Program-made: the position numbers and the translations under genes
In this document: positions 36,971 through 47,590 of the stretch, piece by piece
Layout: every line of letters begins with the position of its first letter
Numbering within the stretch: position 1 is the stretch's first letter
Assembly: GCA_023974075.1 (NCBI GenBank)
Contig: CM043791.1
Span: 20,443,701-20,507,700 of the forward strand
Direction: 5' to 3'
Origin: Chaenocephalus aceratus
Lineage: Eukaryota; Chordata; Actinopteri; Perciformes; Channichthyidae
DNA: 64,000 nt
The notes under the pieces: generated by a model
Told to the model about the DNA's origin: nothing
Databases searched by the model: none
Seen by the model: only the letters and a program-made list of their open reading frames with translations

Positions 36971-37450
36971 TCACTGTTGCCCCCTGTCGCAGCCTGCGCA
37001 CCCCTTGAAGAAGGGACGCACGTCTGCTCTCTGACAGGGTGGCGCGCGACGCGCCTGCATCGAGCACCACACCCAAATACAATGCCCGTTGGTGAGGTAT
37101 GGGGGTGCTCTTTTCAAATTGATCGCAAAGCCCAATTTGGTCAGGTGTGTGATCAATTGTGCTGTGCAAAACATTGCCTGTTCCCATGACCCAGCCATGA
37201 CTATGAGGTCATCTATGTAAAATAAAACTCTCATGCCGTGTGCGGGCAGCGGTTGAAGCACTGTGGCCACACATTTGCTGAATGTGCGTGGGGATAGGGA
37301 ATAGCCGAACGGCAGCCTGTTGTACTCGTAGGCTATTCCCTGGAAGGCAAAACGCAGATACTTTCTGTGCTCTGGAGCAATTTCTACATGAAAGTACGCG
37401 TCTTTCAGGTCGATGGTGGGTGAACCAATCGCTTGGCTGCACAAGCCCCA
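36971..37450 (-). pseudogene. DIRS-A reverse transcriptase, C-terminal two thirds
   Basis: The 157-residue frame reads SPTIDLKDAYFHVEIAPEHRKYLRFAFQG (catalytic Asp in DLKDAYFH), RLPFGYSLSPRTFSKC, and the YIDD box in VLFYIDDLIVM, followed by LGFAINL. This order is the DIRS RT core. The frame meets DIRS-B at 37454. The matching start of RT (GYSLQ) lies beyond DIRS-B at about 41404-41420, and roughly 100 codons expected between the two are missing. Confidence 0.88.
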
Positions 37451-37489
37451 GTAACTATAGGTTACTTACGTAACCCCAGGACTTAGAGT

Positions 37490-37680
37490 AACATGAAGGG
37501 AGATGTCTCACTATGGGATGCGCCTCATCGCGGAGCAAACAGAAGCATCAATCTCCTTACGCCAATCCTGATTGGCTGGTGATCTTGACGTCAACATCAG
37601 GGAATCACCCCCTATAAGTAGCTTGCGCCACGACGCATGCGTCATTCAAAATAAGCACCTCTTCTCGCTTCACCATAGCA
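37490..37680 (+). repeat. DIRS-B inverted terminal repeat, left
   Basis: About 190 bases matching the reverse complement of 41205-41395, ending around the cacctcttctcgcttc segment. Beyond it, 37455-37489 is the right-end extension. Confidence 0.88.
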
Positions 37681-37693
37681 AGGAGGGCCGTCT

Positions 37694-37790
37694 GGTGAGA
37701 CATCTCACTTCATGTTACTCTGAGCCCTGGGGTTACGTAAGTAACCTATAGTTCTCATTCATAACACTCCGTTCGATGTCTCACAATGGG
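37694..37790. repeat. DIRS-B internal complementary region
   Basis: Bases 37694-37750 are complementary to the left terminus starting at 37455, and 37751-37790 are complementary to the right terminus ending at 41403. The meeting point is the inferred circle junction. Confidence 0.87.
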
Positions 37791-37849
37791 AAATTGTAGC
37801 TCCCGTATTGCCAGACGAGCTTATCTCAAAATCACCAACCAACCAGAAC

Positions 37850-38804
37850 TTAACAGGTAGAGTCCCGACTCAACAAGGTGCCCAGCACTGCTTGGGCCAC
37901 GCTTGGAGCGGAGACGTCTAGCCTGTAAAAGCAGACAAAAGTGAACAAAGCCCAGGATATAGCCAGGCCCCGAGTCGAGTGAGCCCGCAGACCCAAAGGT
38001 GCTTGCAAACTCTGACTCGTATAGGCCAAAGCAATTGCCTCCACAATCCAGTGGGAGAGCCGTTGCTTAGTAACAGGCTTGCCCTTGTGAGGGTTAGCCC
38101 AGGACACAAAGAGTTGGTCATTGAGACGAAGCTCCTTTGATCTGTCCATATATGTGTGTAAAGCCCGGACTGGACACAACATATCCTGCTGCTGCTCCCC
38201 GGAGGAGGAAACCAGCGGCGGAGGAAATGCCTCAATGTCAATTGGGGTACACGAACCAACCACCTTTGGTGTAAAGGCAGGGTTGGGCTTCAACAACACT
38301 CTCGTTTGCCCTGGGGCGAACTGAGTGCATGAAGGATGTACAGACAGCGCATGAATATCACTGACCCGCTTGGCGGATGCCAGGGCCAGTAACAGCACTG
38401 TCTTGAGTGACAGATGTTTCATGTCAGCTCCTTCCAGGGGTTCAAATGGGGTCATTCTGAGCCAATTTAAAAACCACTGCCAAGTCCCATAAGGGCACCA
38501 GCGACCTGGAGACAGGGAGGAGCCTGCGAGCTCCCTTCATAAAACGGCAGACCAAAGGATGTTGGCTAGCCGTCTTACCCTCAAAGCCCACATGGCATGC
38601 AGCAATAGCAGCCAGGTACACCTTGATCGTGGAGAAAGCTCTGTGTTTATCGATCAAGTCCTGTAGAAATGATAAAATCACCCCGACAGGACATTGAAAA
38701 GCAATGTGTCCTTCTTGAAGGCACCACTCCTCAAATACCCTCCACTTACAGTCGTAAAGAGACCTGGTGGAGGAAGCTCTCGCACTCTGAATAGTGTTTA
38801 TCAC
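37850..38804 (-). pseudogene. DIRS-B tyrosine recombinase
   Basis: The core-binding part (38804-38450) reads KVINTIQSARASSTRSLYDCKW, WCLQEGHIAF and TIKVYLAAIAACH. After one frameshift near 38450 the catalytic part reads LSLKTVLLLALASAKRVSDIHALSVHPSC (first Arg), DMLCPVRALHTYMDR, RLSHWIVEAIALAYTS, GLRAHSTRGLA (His and Arg) and CFYRLDV (Tyr). About 15-20 residues normally found between the SWAL block and FxRFY, including the DIC-AASW motif, are missing, which should disable it even though the catalytic residues are present. Confidence 0.87.
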
Positions 38805-39181
38805 CTTCTGAGGGAGTCCCACTGTATTCAGATTGTACCACTCACGGGTCAGGCCCATAGTGCCCCGCGCTCTGGGCGTGGGTGAAGGATCGCCCCCCCC
38901 CCCGCCTGAGACAATCTGTCCCTGCGTGGTGGGGGCTACCATGGCTGCCCGCACAACAGCTGATATATCTCCGCCAGCCCGTACGTTGCGGGCTAGGGCG
39001 GAACCATCAGGATAAGTGTGTGGCGTTGCTCCTTCACTCTGGCCAGAGTTGGGGGTATCAGAGCCAGGGGTGGGAACGCGTACAGAAGACCCGGAGGTCA
39101 ATCGTGTACGAGTGTGTCCACGCCTAACTGTGCGTTTAAATCGTGCATTAAAGAGAACAGCTGTCATTGAGCATTTTCTCT

Positions 39182-39720
39182 TTATGCGAACAGATTTAAC
39201 GCGCCTCTGCCGTAACGCACCCACAGCGGACTCACGATCCTTGGATGTGGAGTCCAGTCTGCATAGAGTGGTGCACCTCTGGACAGTAGTTCTGTCCCGA
39301 GGTACATCACTCCCGGTACCTGTGTCGCTCTCAGAGAGAGGAGACGTCTGCCGCTCCAAGGGATCAGTTTGTGTGCCAGTGTGTGTGACTGGAGACAACG
39401 CAACCTCCCTTGGCGGTTCATACACGATACTGTGGTTGTGTTGTCTGTCCTCACGAGGACATGGTGTCCTCTGAGAGGCAGAGCAGAGAAAGCGTTTTAG
39501 GGTGGGGAACACCGCTAAAAGCTCCGGGTGATTTATGTGCGCCCGCTGGAGGTCTCTGCTCCAGAGACCCCTCACCGGGCGACCTTCGTAAATACCCTAT
39601 CAGCCTGTCAGACATGCGTCCGTGGTGACCACCTTCCGTGAAAGGACAGCACCCGTAGGCACGCCCCGTACTAGAAAAGTCGGGTGCGGCCAGTGGCGTA
39701 GTGCCACTACGCATTTCATA
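39182..39720 (-). pseudogene. DIRS-B RNase H remnant
   Basis: The reading KVVTTDACLTG matches the first-Asp opening of DIRS RNase H (VTTDASLTGWG), and VRTDNTTTVSCMNRQG matches the second-Asp motif. Between and after them lie frameshifts and the usual INHPELLAVF-type connector. The RT core that should precede it (DLKDAYFH, YIDD) is absent. Confidence 0.8.
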
Positions 39721-41200
39721 ATAACCAATACTCTCCGCACACCGTGGCGCGCGGGGTTTAGTTTTATTATGAGACCCATGTTGAGCAGGTGCTTTACGAG
39801 GACATTTGTCTGCATAATCTGACTCTGCTCTCGGCGGGCATTATAGATAAAACCCTCCTTTCTAGGAGAGAGAGAATCTCTCTCTCCAGAATATGGGTTG
39901 ACTCTCTCCGGGCTTGTGAATACAGATAGCCCGAGAAGCGAGGGGGGGTGACGGTGACTTGGAGTCTGTAGCTCCGTGTAACTGTCTTGAGAAACCCAAG
40001 CAGATGTCGTGAGCATCTCCCGCTGTATGCTCCTTAGAGCCAGCTGAGATGTCACATCTCTTCCCCTCTGAGTCTCTATTTGTTGTGTTATGGGGCCCAC
40101 CAGTGTCTGAGCACCGTGATGCCCCATTTCGACAATCCCCACCGACACAGCGCATGCGTGTGGCGGTGGTGCCCTTACGGCTCCAGCCGGCACTGCGCAT
40201 GCGCGTGACGGTGGCTTCACAGACCCGTCAATTGTCCGCCCTTTGAGAGTGGCCGTAGCTGCTATCAGAAGGGGAACAGTTGACGGACTGTTTATTGTTT
40301 TTATTGTTTTTCTTTTCATTTTTTAGAGCTGCGCCCTTGGCTCGAAGCCTGGATGTGTCAGCGGAAAATGTTTTATGACAGAAATCAATAAGTGTGTGAC
40401 ATGTGTTTATGCAGACTTGAGGATGGTGTTGAGGCATCTCTCGAGGCGGCGGGAATACATTTAGAGCTGGGGAACCGTAGACTTCCAGCTCTGTCACAGA
40501 GGGGAGAAGGAGGGGCTGTCACGCCGATGCCCCCGTGTCTTGATTGCCAAACGGCGAATCAGTGGACATGAGGGAGTCCTGTTCCAACAAGCTAGCTTGG
40601 TGTGCTAGCCGGTGGAGGCTCTTTCGATAGCCTCCTGGGCGTGTTCCAGCCCGAGGCAGGACGAGCAGACCTGGTGTGAGTCTGTGCCTGCTATCTTCAA
40701 CCCGCAGCCGCATGACCGAGCCTCCGAGTCCCTGACTCCTCTGGTGTGAGGGGGAGAGGCGTCCATCTTGTTCGCCTCGTGGCGTGGAGAGGACCCGCTC
40801 GTAACAGGTACGTCGTTGAGAGAAAAGTGTTACCAACCCGTCCTTAATCCGGAGAAAAAGGGACGGTGTGGGTCCTTTGTTCTCAAAGAATATTGACTGG
40901 TGTGTCAATATACTACTAATCCTTTTCTCCTCCGTGAGAGAGAAAAAGAAAAGCGTCCTCGCTACCGTGGTGTCGGTAGTAAGGGGAAGCTAGCTAGCAA
41001 CAGGTGCGTAGCTAGCTTGAGAAAAATCAAAACCTTACCTTACTTTCCGGGGAAAGAAACGGCGAGGTCGATTTTAATACTAACTGGCGTTAGTATTACC
41101 GTTCTTGCGAAGCAGAATAGGGTAGCCGGCTAACGCTCGTCGACCGAAATTAGCTTTTGGTTCAGTCTGTGGACTGTTAAGCTAGCCCGGCTACTATTAG
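39721..41200 (-). pseudogene. DIRS-B 5' region: gag-like and RT-start fragments
   Basis: One frame reads LLNMGLIIKLNPARHGVRRVL, which looks like an RT-connector piece joined directly to RNase H. Further 5' are Pro/Arg/Ser-rich gag-like frames (to about 40900) and a leader near the ITR. No complete ORF remains. The call rests on position inside the element. Confidence 0.55.
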
Positions 41201-41204
41201 AGAT

Positions 41205-41403
41205 GTGCTCTGAAGCGAGAAGAGGTGTGTTTGAATGACGCATGCGTCGTGGCGCAGGCTACTTATAGGGGGTGATTTCCCCTGACGTTGACGTCAAGAT
41301 CACCAGCCAATCAGGATTGGCGTAATGAGATTGATGCTTCTGTTTGCTCCGCGATGAGGTGCATCCCATAGTGAGACATCGAACGGAGTGTTATGAATGA
41401 GAA
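41205..41403 (-). repeat. DIRS-B inverted terminal repeat, right
   Basis: Reverse complement of the left ITR with a few substitutions (ttaatgaga-type versus ttacgcc contexts). It ends ggagtgttatgaatgagaa. Confidence 0.88.
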
Positions 41404-41676
41404 CTGGAGTGAATAGCCCCGTCTCAGCGTCCTGTCCATCCACTTTGATAGTACACAGCTGAGTTTCCATTCCCCATAACACTGTGTTAAAGGGCATGCC
41501 CTCAGCTGTGGGGCCGCAGCTATAAAGCTGTGGTATTCTCTGGCGACCCATCCCGCCGCAAAACTCCCCGTGAAGGGAAGATTCGCCCATGGAGGGTCGA
41601 CACAGAAAGGGCCGATTATTTACTGAGGACCCTGAACGCACCGCCGCACGCTCATGTGTGAGCGCGCGCTCCCTTA
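41404..41676 (-). pseudogene. DIRS-A segment between its two internal insertions (gag end, RT start)
   Basis: Minus-strand frames give ERALTHERAAVRSGSSVNNR, a copy of the tandem gag unit also seen at 42297-42480. Near the DIRS-B junction another frame reads SKWMDRTLRRGYSLQ, matching the W(V/M)xRT(I/L)xRGYxLQF opening of DIRS RT. It confirms that 41404-41676 belongs to the outer element. Confidence 0.65.
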
Positions 41677-42293
41677 CGGCCCCTACACACGGCGGCGTGC
41701 GTTGCCGCTTCAACGCTTCTGCCCATTCACTTTGAATGGGGTGACGTCACGATTCGCCGAACTGCATTGTGGGAGCAAAGCGTAGCTTCTCTCGAGGTGC
41801 TTGCTGCAAAAGTAGAGCAATGTTCTACTTTTGCCGCCTCGACGGAGGCGTCAGCCAATCAAATCCCTCGTATGTAAATCTGACAGTACAAGCAGTAGCC
41901 AATCAAACCGGGTGTATGTTGGGAGAGCCAGACCGCAGTTATTTCCCATATGTCAACAAAAGGAGGAGAAAATGATCGTGGCGGTAGGGAACATACAGGG
42001 ATACAAACCGGAGGAGCCAGGCATGGGGGGGAGGTGGCAAAGACAGTGGGGGAAACTGGTAGGTTTTCGCTTGTTTGGGGAGTTTATATCCAGTGTATTT
42101 CGTTTGAATGGACAGCTAGCAAGCATAGACAGTATATTTAGCCAGCATGGATGTAGCATGAATGCTTTGCTTTGTATGTCCGGGGCGGGACATTCATGTG
42201 GTTGGTTGTTGGTCGGGCTGCTCGCGTTGACTCCTCAAGCTCAAGACACGCCCACCGCCAAGCGGCAACGCACGCCGCCGTGTGTAGGGGCCG
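41677..42293 (+). mobile_element. Harbinger element with 34 bp TIRs and TTA duplication, in DIRS-A gag
   Basis: Both ends read cggcccctacacacggcggc from outside in, and the inverted match extends 34 bases without mismatch. The flanks are TTA (41674-41676 and 42294-42296), the 3 bp duplication used by PIF/Harbinger. It is 617 bp long and carries no transposase. Inside, a degraded accessory-protein exon (MIVAVGNIQGYKPEE...WGKLVG, about 41971-42060) ends in a GTAGGT donor like the 12979-13108 exon. Perfect TIRs indicate recent insertion. Confidence 0.88.
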
Positions 42294-42296
42294 TTA

Positions 42297-43989
42297 TAAT
42301 GCCGTTCTCACCTTTACGGACATCATTAATCGGAGTCCTTATAGGAGTAGTGCGTTTTACTAAGGCCCCTGAACGCACCGCCACGCGCTCTTCTGTGAGT
42401 GCAGGCGCTGCCATAATGCAACTCTTACCACTCTGGTCAATTGCATTAATTGGAGTCTTAGCCCCAGGCTTAGTGTGTTCCCTAACAGCAATACGCCGGC
42501 CATAATGCCTCTGTACACGTATAGCACTACGATAGCTTTGCTTGCGTTTTATCACTCTCATCTGCGCACTCCCACTAGCCTCCTCTCTTACAGGAGCTAC
42601 GGCTGGGGTGGCGAGTGGGGAATCTGTACAGACATCATGTGTAAGTGTAGCATTGTGGAAACAAAGGACACTTAGACTTGGATACAGATCAACCTTTTCT
42701 TTATTTTTAAAAGTTTTCATGGGAATCTGTGCATCAAATAGGGAGGAGGCGGGATTCACCCTTGCGTCCCGGGCGAAGAGTTTTTCTCCCCCCGCCGAGA
42801 CGCTACCTCCCCCGCCAGTCAGCTCCGGGCAGACGGCGCACCCCACCCGGCCGCTCTCTGCTGCTGAGGAGCATGCCGAGGTCGGGCAGCCCGTCCCCGT
42901 GGCTGCCGATATGCCGGTACCAGGATGGGCCGTAGAGGTGGAGGGCGCCGCCGGCTGCGCCTCTCCCTCCGCTTCATTGTCGCACTGCGCTCCCTCGCCT
43001 GCATGGAAATGCTTGGAGGAGCGCGTAGGGGGCCGGAGGAGGGGCCAGCCAGGGTAGCATCTGGCTAAGCTGGACCCTTTCCTCCTCCAGGCGGCTGAAG
43101 CGCTGGGTGACCGAGGAGATCGACCCAAAGAGCCCCTCCGTGGACACGGGGGCTCCGAGGAGATCTTCTCGGTCTTTCTTAGATAGGGCAGTGAGTCCCA
43201 ACCACACGTGACGAGACGCCACTGTGGCCAAGGAAATCACCCGCCCTGCTGCAGCGGCCACGCCATGAATCAGATTGTTCATCTGACCTATCGCGCGGTC
43301 CGGATAATCGCTCTCGTCTTGAGACAGGAGGGCGGGGGCGACTGCCTGAGGGGTAATCAGGGAGCCCAACACGCCATCTGCGTACCGAGCTTGAACATCT
43401 TGTCCAGATATTCTAGTGTGTCTCGGTCCCGGGGCAGCGGGGGCAGGGGTCGCTTACCCTCCGCCCAACCAGCCGCCCGCGGAAGCAGATGGGCCGCCAG
43501 GCTCTCATCAAGGGGGGGCACACCCGAACACGCTGTGTCCGAGCGGCCCTCCACCTTGATGATGCCTGCCATAGCGGCTACTGGGGCCTTCGTTTTAAAT
43601 GGCTGCTGCCATGTCGCCTCCACACACCGCCATATATCAGGCAGCTGGGGCGAAACGAAGGTCGGCTGCGCTGGATGCACCGGGCCGTAAAACCCCTGTC
43701 TCAGGCAGCTTACAGGCCTCGGTGGCAGCGTTGGGGGGAGCGGTAGGCCTACACGCTCCGCCGCCAGGGTCATCACCGCTGGGAAATCCATCCGCGCAGA
43801 CCTGAGAGTCGGACCTCCAGACACCGAGGCGTCCTCCTCCTCCGGAATCGGGGTTGACTGGCCCCACGGAAGGGAGAACCGGAACGGCACTTCCTCCTCT
43901 CCTGAATCGCCCATCTCGACGACGTCGAGCTCCGAATCCTCCACCTCCTCCTGCGGGGCCTCCGCCGACAGGAAATGCTGCCCACGATG
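42297..43989 (-). pseudogene. DIRS-A gag region
   Basis: Overlapping minus-strand frames form a broken gag. The 5' part (to 43357) is acidic, with VEDSELDVVEMGDSGEEEV, then QLPDIWRCVEATWQQPF and GVPPLDESLAAHLLP, which resemble the DIRS gag core of fish. The second frame reads DYPDRAIGQMNNLIHGVAAAA and HVWLGLTALSKKDREDLL, and the third a Ser/Ala/Gly-rich C-terminus. A 100-130 base unit is tandemly duplicated near the end (about 42300-42480 and 41600-41673), giving repeated (A/E)R(A/V)AVRSG-type peptides. The Harbinger element sits in that repeat. Confidence 0.78.
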
Positions 43990-44043
43990 CTCACGTGTGA
44001 GCCGAGGAAGCATCTGGCGGGCTGAGCATTCTTTCACACACAG

Positions 44044-44096
44044 TGACGTCACGAGCACCCACAATGCAACACGCGCCAATATATATATAAATACGC
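44044..44096 (+). promoter_or_regulatory. CRE and TATA-like motifs upstream of the captured exon
   Basis: A perfect CRE octamer TGACGTCA (44044-44051) lies about 35 bases before an AT tract containing a TATATAAA-type box (about 44081-44093). The tract is followed by a duplicated tcctggaggtgctaata unit, then the exon at 44211. This arrangement is a promoter inference; the same bases also lie within the gag frame on the other strand. Confidence 0.4.
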
Positions 44097-44210
44097 CATT
44101 TTCCTGGAGGTGCTAATATCCTGGAGGTGCTAATATAAACAGCTAGCTAACGTAGCCAGGCAGAGCGCACTAGGTTTTTTTTCTGAATTAACGACCGAAG
44201 AAATCGCTGC

Positions 44211-44394
44211 ATGTCTTCGGATTACATCTCTGGACTTGAGGGGTGTGCTCTAGGTCGTTACCAGCGTAAACTAGAGCTGTGTGGGTTGTCTGATTTCCCT
44301 TACAGACTGCCTGCAGATGTATGGAAAAACAACTCTCGAAAGTGGCCTTCGGTCGATTTTGGCAGCATCTACGTCTATCTTCTGGAAACACCAG
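44211..44394 (+). pseudogene. Captured first exon of a SWIM/YqaJ-associated fish protein family (tentative)
   Basis: The plus-strand ATG at 44211 opens MSSDYISGLEGCALGRYQRK, then LPADVWKNNSRKWPSVDFG and SIYVYLLETPG, ending at a consensus donor CCAG/GTGAAT (44394/44395). The pattern GLxGxALxRYxxKL...PYxLP...WPxVxFxDIYxYLxxTPG resembles the N-terminus of a large fish family whose later exons encode SWIM zinc-finger and YqaJ-type nuclease domains, which I recall only in outline. The exon sits between the DIRS-A right ITR and gag, on the opposite strand to the element. Downstream exons are absent, so it is a fragment. The family assignment is uncertain; the exon-like structure is clear. Confidence 0.5.
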
Positions 44395-44730
44395 GTGAAT
44401 ACCCCACTTGTCACAATAATATTATCATGCCAATGCATATAAGTGGTATTTTAGAGTTGACTATATTGATTAAGGCAATAGACTATGATATTCTGCTTGC
44501 ACCTCGCATGAAATGGCGGATACCGGAAGTACGGTGTCGCCCTCGGCCCAAAACCCGTATGTGTGTGTGAAAGAATACCGCTCACGGCGTGGTCAGGCCC
44601 CATACACAAAAAGCAGAAGGGGTGTGGATCCACCCCCCGCGATCAGGTTTGGACATTTCGGGCAGGTCCTGTAGTCAAAAACTGACTCCATTACTCTCTA
44701 TTTTTCGTCTTTTTAAGCTCCGTGAAAACA

Positions 44731-44919
44731 CTTCCGCTGCTGAAGAGAAAAGGATGATAGTCAGGAGGCGAGGCCTCATTTAATACGGTGTGATGCGCGC
44801 GCATTCAGGTAGGCCCGCCCAAGGCCGGCTACGTCTATAGAAGTCTCAGTGGGAGAATGCTCGCAGGGTAAGGTAGTACCCCTAGAGTCCAGTAGAGGGC
44901 GGCCTGTGAGAGATATAAC
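44731..44919 (-). repeat. DIRS-A inverted terminal repeat, right (element 5' end)
   Basis: Reverse complement of 23241-23433. It ends ctgtgagagatataac, whose last bases AAC are shared with the L1 target. Confidence 0.88.
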
Positions 44920-45708
44920 AAGCATTCGATTTCTTACAATTTATTTTATATCCTGAGTATCTTCCAATTTGCTCTATCGTGTCGTGCAGGTGTGGTACTG
45001 CATTTTCTGGGTCTGTTAAGTAAAGAATGATATCGTCAGCATACAGAGAAATGTTGTGTTCATCGTTAATCTTCACTCCTTTAATACTTATGTTGTCTCG
45101 CACATATGACGCCAGTGGTTCAATTACAATTGCAAAAAGCAAAGGTGACAGAGGACATCCCTGTCTTGTCCCCCTTGTTAGTGGAAAATAAATCTGAGGA
45201 ACTGCAGTTAGTGATAACCGCTGCTTTAGGATTTTTATAATTTGATTTGACCCACTCTATGAACCGAGAGCCCATATTTAACCTGTTCAAGATAGCAAAA
45301 AAAATTCCACTCAACCCTGTCAAAAGCCTTCTCGGCATCTAAAGAAAGAAGCAGAGATGGCTTCTGACAGGTGTCCAAATGGTTTATAATATTCAAAAGT
45401 CTCCTTATATTATCAGAAGAATATCTGCCCTTGACAAAACCTGTTTGATCAGGACTAATTAGTTTAGGTAAAATAATTTCCAGTCGTTTTGCTAATAATT
45501 TGATGATAATCTTATAATCATGATCCAATAGGCTTATAGGCCTAAATGAAGAACAATTCAAGGGGTCTTTCCCATATTTATGTAGTACAGTAATATATGC
45601 AAGATTCATTGATTGAGGAAGTGTTCTGTTGTAAGAGAAGTTGTTAACCATTGACATAAATATAGGTTGAAGTTCAGTCCAAAACTCTTCATAAAATTCT
45701 GTTCTTGT
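44920..45708 (-). pseudogene. L1 ORF2 reverse transcriptase
   Basis: RT motifs appear in order with two or three frame changes: FRPISLLDHDYKI, QTGFVKGRYSSDNIRRLL, LSLDAEKAFDRVEW (catalytic Asp), [19 protein letters not shown], and the catalytic box in [10 protein letters not shown]. It then reaches INCKKSNA at the DIRS-A junction. These are L1-clade features. The 5' side meets the Tc1 remnant near 45708, where the next L1 residues read EFYEEFWTELQP. Confidence 0.88.
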
Positions 45709-46397
45709 TCAGTGTTTTACGTATTGTAGATTCGTCAACAGAGATGTTAGCATGTGCCAGAGATTTCTTTAAGTCTCTAGCTGACACTCTAGGATTCTTC
45801 TTCACCTCATTGAGCATTCTGCGCTGTGCTCTTGCAGTCATCTTTACAGGACGGCCACTCCTAGGGAGAGTAGCAACAGTGCTGAACTTTCTCCATTTAT
45901 AGACAATTTGTCTTACCGTGGACTGATGAACATCAAGGCTTTTAGAGATACTTTTGTAACCCTTTCCAGCTTTATGCAAGTCAACAATTCTTAATCGTAG
46001 GTCTTCTGAGAGCTATTTTGTGCGAGGCATGGTTCACATCTGGCAATGCTTCTTAAGAATAGCAAATTCAAAACTGGTGTGTATTTTTTATAGGGCAGGG
46101 CAGCTTTAACCAACACCTCCAATCTCGTCTCATTGATTGGACTCCAGGTTGGCTGACTCCTGACTCCAATTAGCTCTTGAAGAAGTCTTTAGCCTAGGGG
46201 TTCACATTCACTGTGAATGTTTACATGGTGTGTTCAATAAAAACATGAAAACATATAATTGTTTGTGTGCTATTAGTTTAAGCAGACTATGTTTATCTAT
46301 TGTTGTGACTTAGATGAAGATCAGAACACATTTTATGACCAACTTATGCAGAAATCCAGGTAATTCCAAAGGGTTCACATACTTTTTCTTGCAACTG
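45709..46397 (-). mobile_element. Tc1/mariner remnant in the L1
   Basis: The right end reads cagttgcaagaaaaagtatg inward from 46397, a known fish Tc1-type terminal sequence, next to a TA (46398-46399). The minus-strand frame 45979-45709 encodes the N-terminal paired-like helix-turn-helix of Tc1 transposase: [24 protein letters not shown], a GRP(V/P)-type hinge SGRPVKMT, and [30 protein letters not shown]. The DDE catalytic domain and the other terminal repeat are missing. About ten L1 codons are also lost at this site, so a deletion followed insertion. Confidence 0.85.
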
Positions 46398-47590
46398 TAG
46401 ATTTAATTGCAGCCAAAACTTCTACTTCTGTAATTGATGAGTTTAGATACTCTTGATCTAAATCAGATAATGTAGGTAAATTAATATTATGGAGATAATT
46501 GTCCAGTTCATCTTGTGAGTAATCACATTGAGATTTGTATAATTTGTTATAAAATTCATAAAAAGTCTTGTTAATCTGTTTTGGGTGGTAGGTTATCTTG
46601 TTGTCTTTCAGACAAATTGCCTTTATAGCCCTTTCTGCTTGCTGCTTCTTTAATTGATAGGCAAGTAGTTTACTTGGTTTATTGCCCAATTCATAATTAT
46701 TTTGTCTGATAAGATTCATTTGTGTTATGATTTCATTTGTTAAGTCAATATTTAATTTAGCTCTGGCTGTGTTTAATTGTTTCCAGTTTTCATCTGTTGA
46801 TGCGGATTTATGAAGTACTTCACATCTGTTTACTTCTCTTTTAAGTTCTTGTCTGAGCTTAATTTTTTCACGTTTTTTAAAAGATGTGTATGAGATAATA
46901 AATCCTCTTAAAGTAGCTTTTGCAGCTTCCCAAATAATATTCGGATCTATAGAGGGGTCATTGTTTTCTTATAGTACCTTATCCACATTCGCATTTTTTA
47001 TTTGAATTTTTCGTCTCTAAGTAAGGAGTTATCAAATTTCCAGCACCTGGATACCAATTCTCCACTCTCCAAGTGAATAGTTAAATAAACTCTTGCATGT
47101 TCTGACATATTAATGGAATCAATTGTACATTCTTTACCCTATGCATGTATTTTGAGGAATAAAATAATCTATTCTAGAATAAGAGTTGTGGACATTTGAA
47201 AAGAAATTGTAATCTTTGACATCTTGATTTAGTTGCGCACATGATTTAAAGATTCACAAAGCAGCTCTGCGGTAGAGTGGCACTGATGATGATATCAAGT
47301 CCTAATCAGATAAAAGTATTCACGTTTTTTTCACATAATAATTCATTATTAAAACGTACCCTTAAGAGAGAAATTAAGATTATTATTGTATTCATTGATA
47401 GTGTGAGTTTGTTATCTAGTGATTTTCTTTTGAATGTTTGCAAGTACTTCATGGTCTTTGATAAGTGTAATATCCAAACCCAAAATAAATGTTTGTAGTT
47501 TCTAGTACAATTTGGAAAAAATAAATCTATTTCATCTAAAAAGGTATTTTGAAGATGCTTACTTCCCTGTACTGACTGTAAGTAATGCAC
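46398..47590 (-). pseudogene. L1 ORF2 endonuclease end and linker
   Basis: The 3' part reads YELGNKPSKLLAYQLKKQQAERAI and FYNKLYKSQ...LDNYLHNINLP, the linker of L1 ORF2. Upstream, HNSYSRIDYF matches the end of the APE-like endonuclease (SRIDYFL), and 47590-47306 reads FLDEIDLFFPNC, another endonuclease segment. Many stops and frameshifts occur. Nothing L1-like is visible beyond about 47590, so the 5' part is missing. Confidence 0.78.

Larger units (their letters stand above)
37455..41403 (-). mobile_element. DIRS-B: second DIRS1-type element nested in DIRS-A
   Basis: This 3.95 kb element has inverted ends (about 37490-37680 and 41205-41403) that both read gatgtctcactatgggatgc and atcaatctc(c/a)ttacgccaatcc inward. 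An ICR at 37694-37790 joins complements of both termini at ...aacctatag/ttctcattc. The target and the circle junction share AACT: left junction cagtAACTatagg, right junction gagAACTggag. It keeps gag-like, RNase H and YR remnants, but the RT core is deleted, so it is a non-autonomous derivative. Its ITR sequence is unrelated to that of DIRS-A, so the two are separate families. Confidence 0.9.

Noticed and set aside
38442..39575. 377-codon frame as one intact gene
   Set aside because: It fuses RNase H-side sequence in a non-native frame with the recombinase core-binding domain; only the C-terminal part is in the native frame.
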